Shown piece by piece: positions 20,122 to 20,390 of a stretch of 20,390 nt of DNA. The notes below the pieces were generated by a model. That model had not been told where the DNA came from. It worked only from the letters and a program-made list of their open reading frames with translations, and ran no database searches. The translations under genes and the position numbers were made by a program. Source of the DNA: CAYWFP01 sp964457365 (lineage in GTDB: Bacteria > Planctomycetota > SZUA-567); contig CAYWFP010000075.1 in assembly GCA_964457365.1 (NCBI GenBank), forward strand, positions 1 through 20,390, in the 5' to 3' direction. Each line of letters opens with the position of its first letter. Position 1 is the stretch's first letter.

Positions 20122-20301
20122 ATGCCATGCGGTTGCCGGCGGCGAAAACCGCAAGCCACGCGGCACGCCGACGCGCTCTGGCAGCGCGCCCAAGAGGTCG
20201 GACTGGAGTGCAGCGTGTACGCCAGGGGCGTGGACGAGAACGCCGTCTCGCAACCGGTGGACGTCCTCGGCTTCCTGCTGGCTCATCTGACGAAAAAGTG
20301 A
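20122..20301 (+). pseudogene. Short coding remnant or small gene with doubtful 5' end
   Basis: From about 20170 the frame reads HADALWQRAQEVGLECSVY, then ARGVDENAVSQPVDVLGFLL and AHLTKK, and stops at 20301. Third codon positions are almost all G or C, as in the real genes of the window, so this stretch has been under coding selection. An ATG at 20122 in the same frame would give 59 aa, but it lacks a ribosome site and yields an odd CGCRRRKPQ start. One frame over, MLFVCHAVAGGENRK (20111-20155) looks like a short signal peptide that would join the C-terminal frame if one frameshift were corrected. It is therefore either a frameshifted small secreted protein or the 3' remnant of a longer gene. 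I do not recognise the family. Confidence 0.4.
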
Positions 20302-20390
20302 TCGCTTCGACGAAACCGTTTCCGTATCGAAGCAGCGCCGCCGACGATCTCCACTTCGCAGGTCGACTCCCCGTCGCTCAGGCGCGCGCG
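20283..20390 (-). CDS. Possible C-terminal end of a gene entering from the right edge
   Basis: An open minus-strand frame of 35 codons runs from the window edge to a stop at 20283. It reads LSDGESTCEVEIVGGAA and then a basic SIRKRFRRSDHFFVR tail, with plausible composition. It would overlap the end of the plus-strand remnant by 19 bp. The evidence is only an open frame and sensible residues, so this is weak. Confidence 0.25.
   Translation of the reverse strand, partial: RARLSDGESTCEVEIVGGAASIRKRFRRSDHFFVR
20304..20333. repeat. Nested inverted repeat
   Basis: GCTTCGA (20304-20310) and TCGAAGC (20327-20333) enclose a second perfect pair, GAAAC/GTTTC (20312-20316 and 20318-20322). It lies 2 bp after the stop of the plus-strand remnant. 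It has no T-run; it may be a transcript-end hairpin or chance. Confidence 0.4.

Noticed and set aside
20098..20286. A 62-codon minus-strand open frame near the right end
   Set aside because: It lies antisense to the stretch with coding-like third positions at 20170-20301 and has no start signal.
1..20390. tRNA, rRNA, insertion sequence, transposase or phage genes
   Set aside because: I looked in the gaps and found no cloverleaf-like segment, no transposase or integrase motif, and no rRNA signature.

Overview
The window looks like a chromosomal segment of a GC-rich Gram-negative bacterium. An RfaE/HldE-type nucleotidyltransferase suggests heptose-containing lipopolysaccharide, secreted proteins carry classical signal peptides, and promoters are of the sigma-70 type. 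The mix of signalling genes (GGDEF, EAL-CBS-GGDEF, FHA-PilZ, ECF sigma with a zinc anti-sigma factor) with anaerobe-type enzymes (CbiK, an HgdC-like activator) would suit a PVC-superphylum or similar environmental lineage. That placement is a guess; no rRNA or tRNA gene is present to anchor it.

Layout. Positions 1-1421 (minus): an RfaE2-Nudix fusion gene coupled by an ATGA overlap to a secreted protein that runs off the left edge. 1480-2690: serC with its own promoter and a clear intrinsic terminator. 2813-5095: a Gfo/Idh/MocA oxidoreductase, an LsrG-like monooxygenase-fold protein, and an unrecognised 230-aa protein on the minus strand. 5286-8393: two tandem paralogues, each a receiver domain joined to a Cys-containing, DUF2225-like and helical region; the first receiver is canonical and the second has Glu in place of the phospho-Asp. 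8420-11039 (minus): a small Cys/His protein, a STAS-like protein, and an EAL-CBS-GGDEF protein with a ruined EAL site. 11204-13559: a sigma-70 promoter, a cobalamin riboswitch, then hemA and cbiK. 13683-14459: a solitary HgdC/BadF-type activator. 14501-17662: a membrane diguanylate cyclase divergent from the first of two FHA-PilZ-like paralogues, which flank a small membrane protein. 17709-17770: a long near-perfect inverted repeat. 17881-20052: an operon of a secreted His-rich protein, an ECF sigma factor and its zinc anti-sigma factor. The right end holds a short coding remnant and possibly the 3' end of a minus-strand gene.

How the parts relate. About half of the window is signal transduction, and c-di-GMP is the recurring theme: one diguanylate cyclase with intact motifs, one degenerate EAL/GGDEF protein, and two candidate PilZ-like effectors carrying phosphothreonine-binding FHA domains. 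Several control proteins have acidic residues where a phosphorylatable one is expected (the second receiver and the STAS-like protein), so they may act as fixed-state or scaffold versions. No histidine kinase, Ser/Thr kinase or phosphatase gene is visible, so any input must come from elsewhere. The B12 riboswitch unit is a separate metabolic module that ties tetrapyrrole precursor supply and cobalt insertion to cobalamin level.
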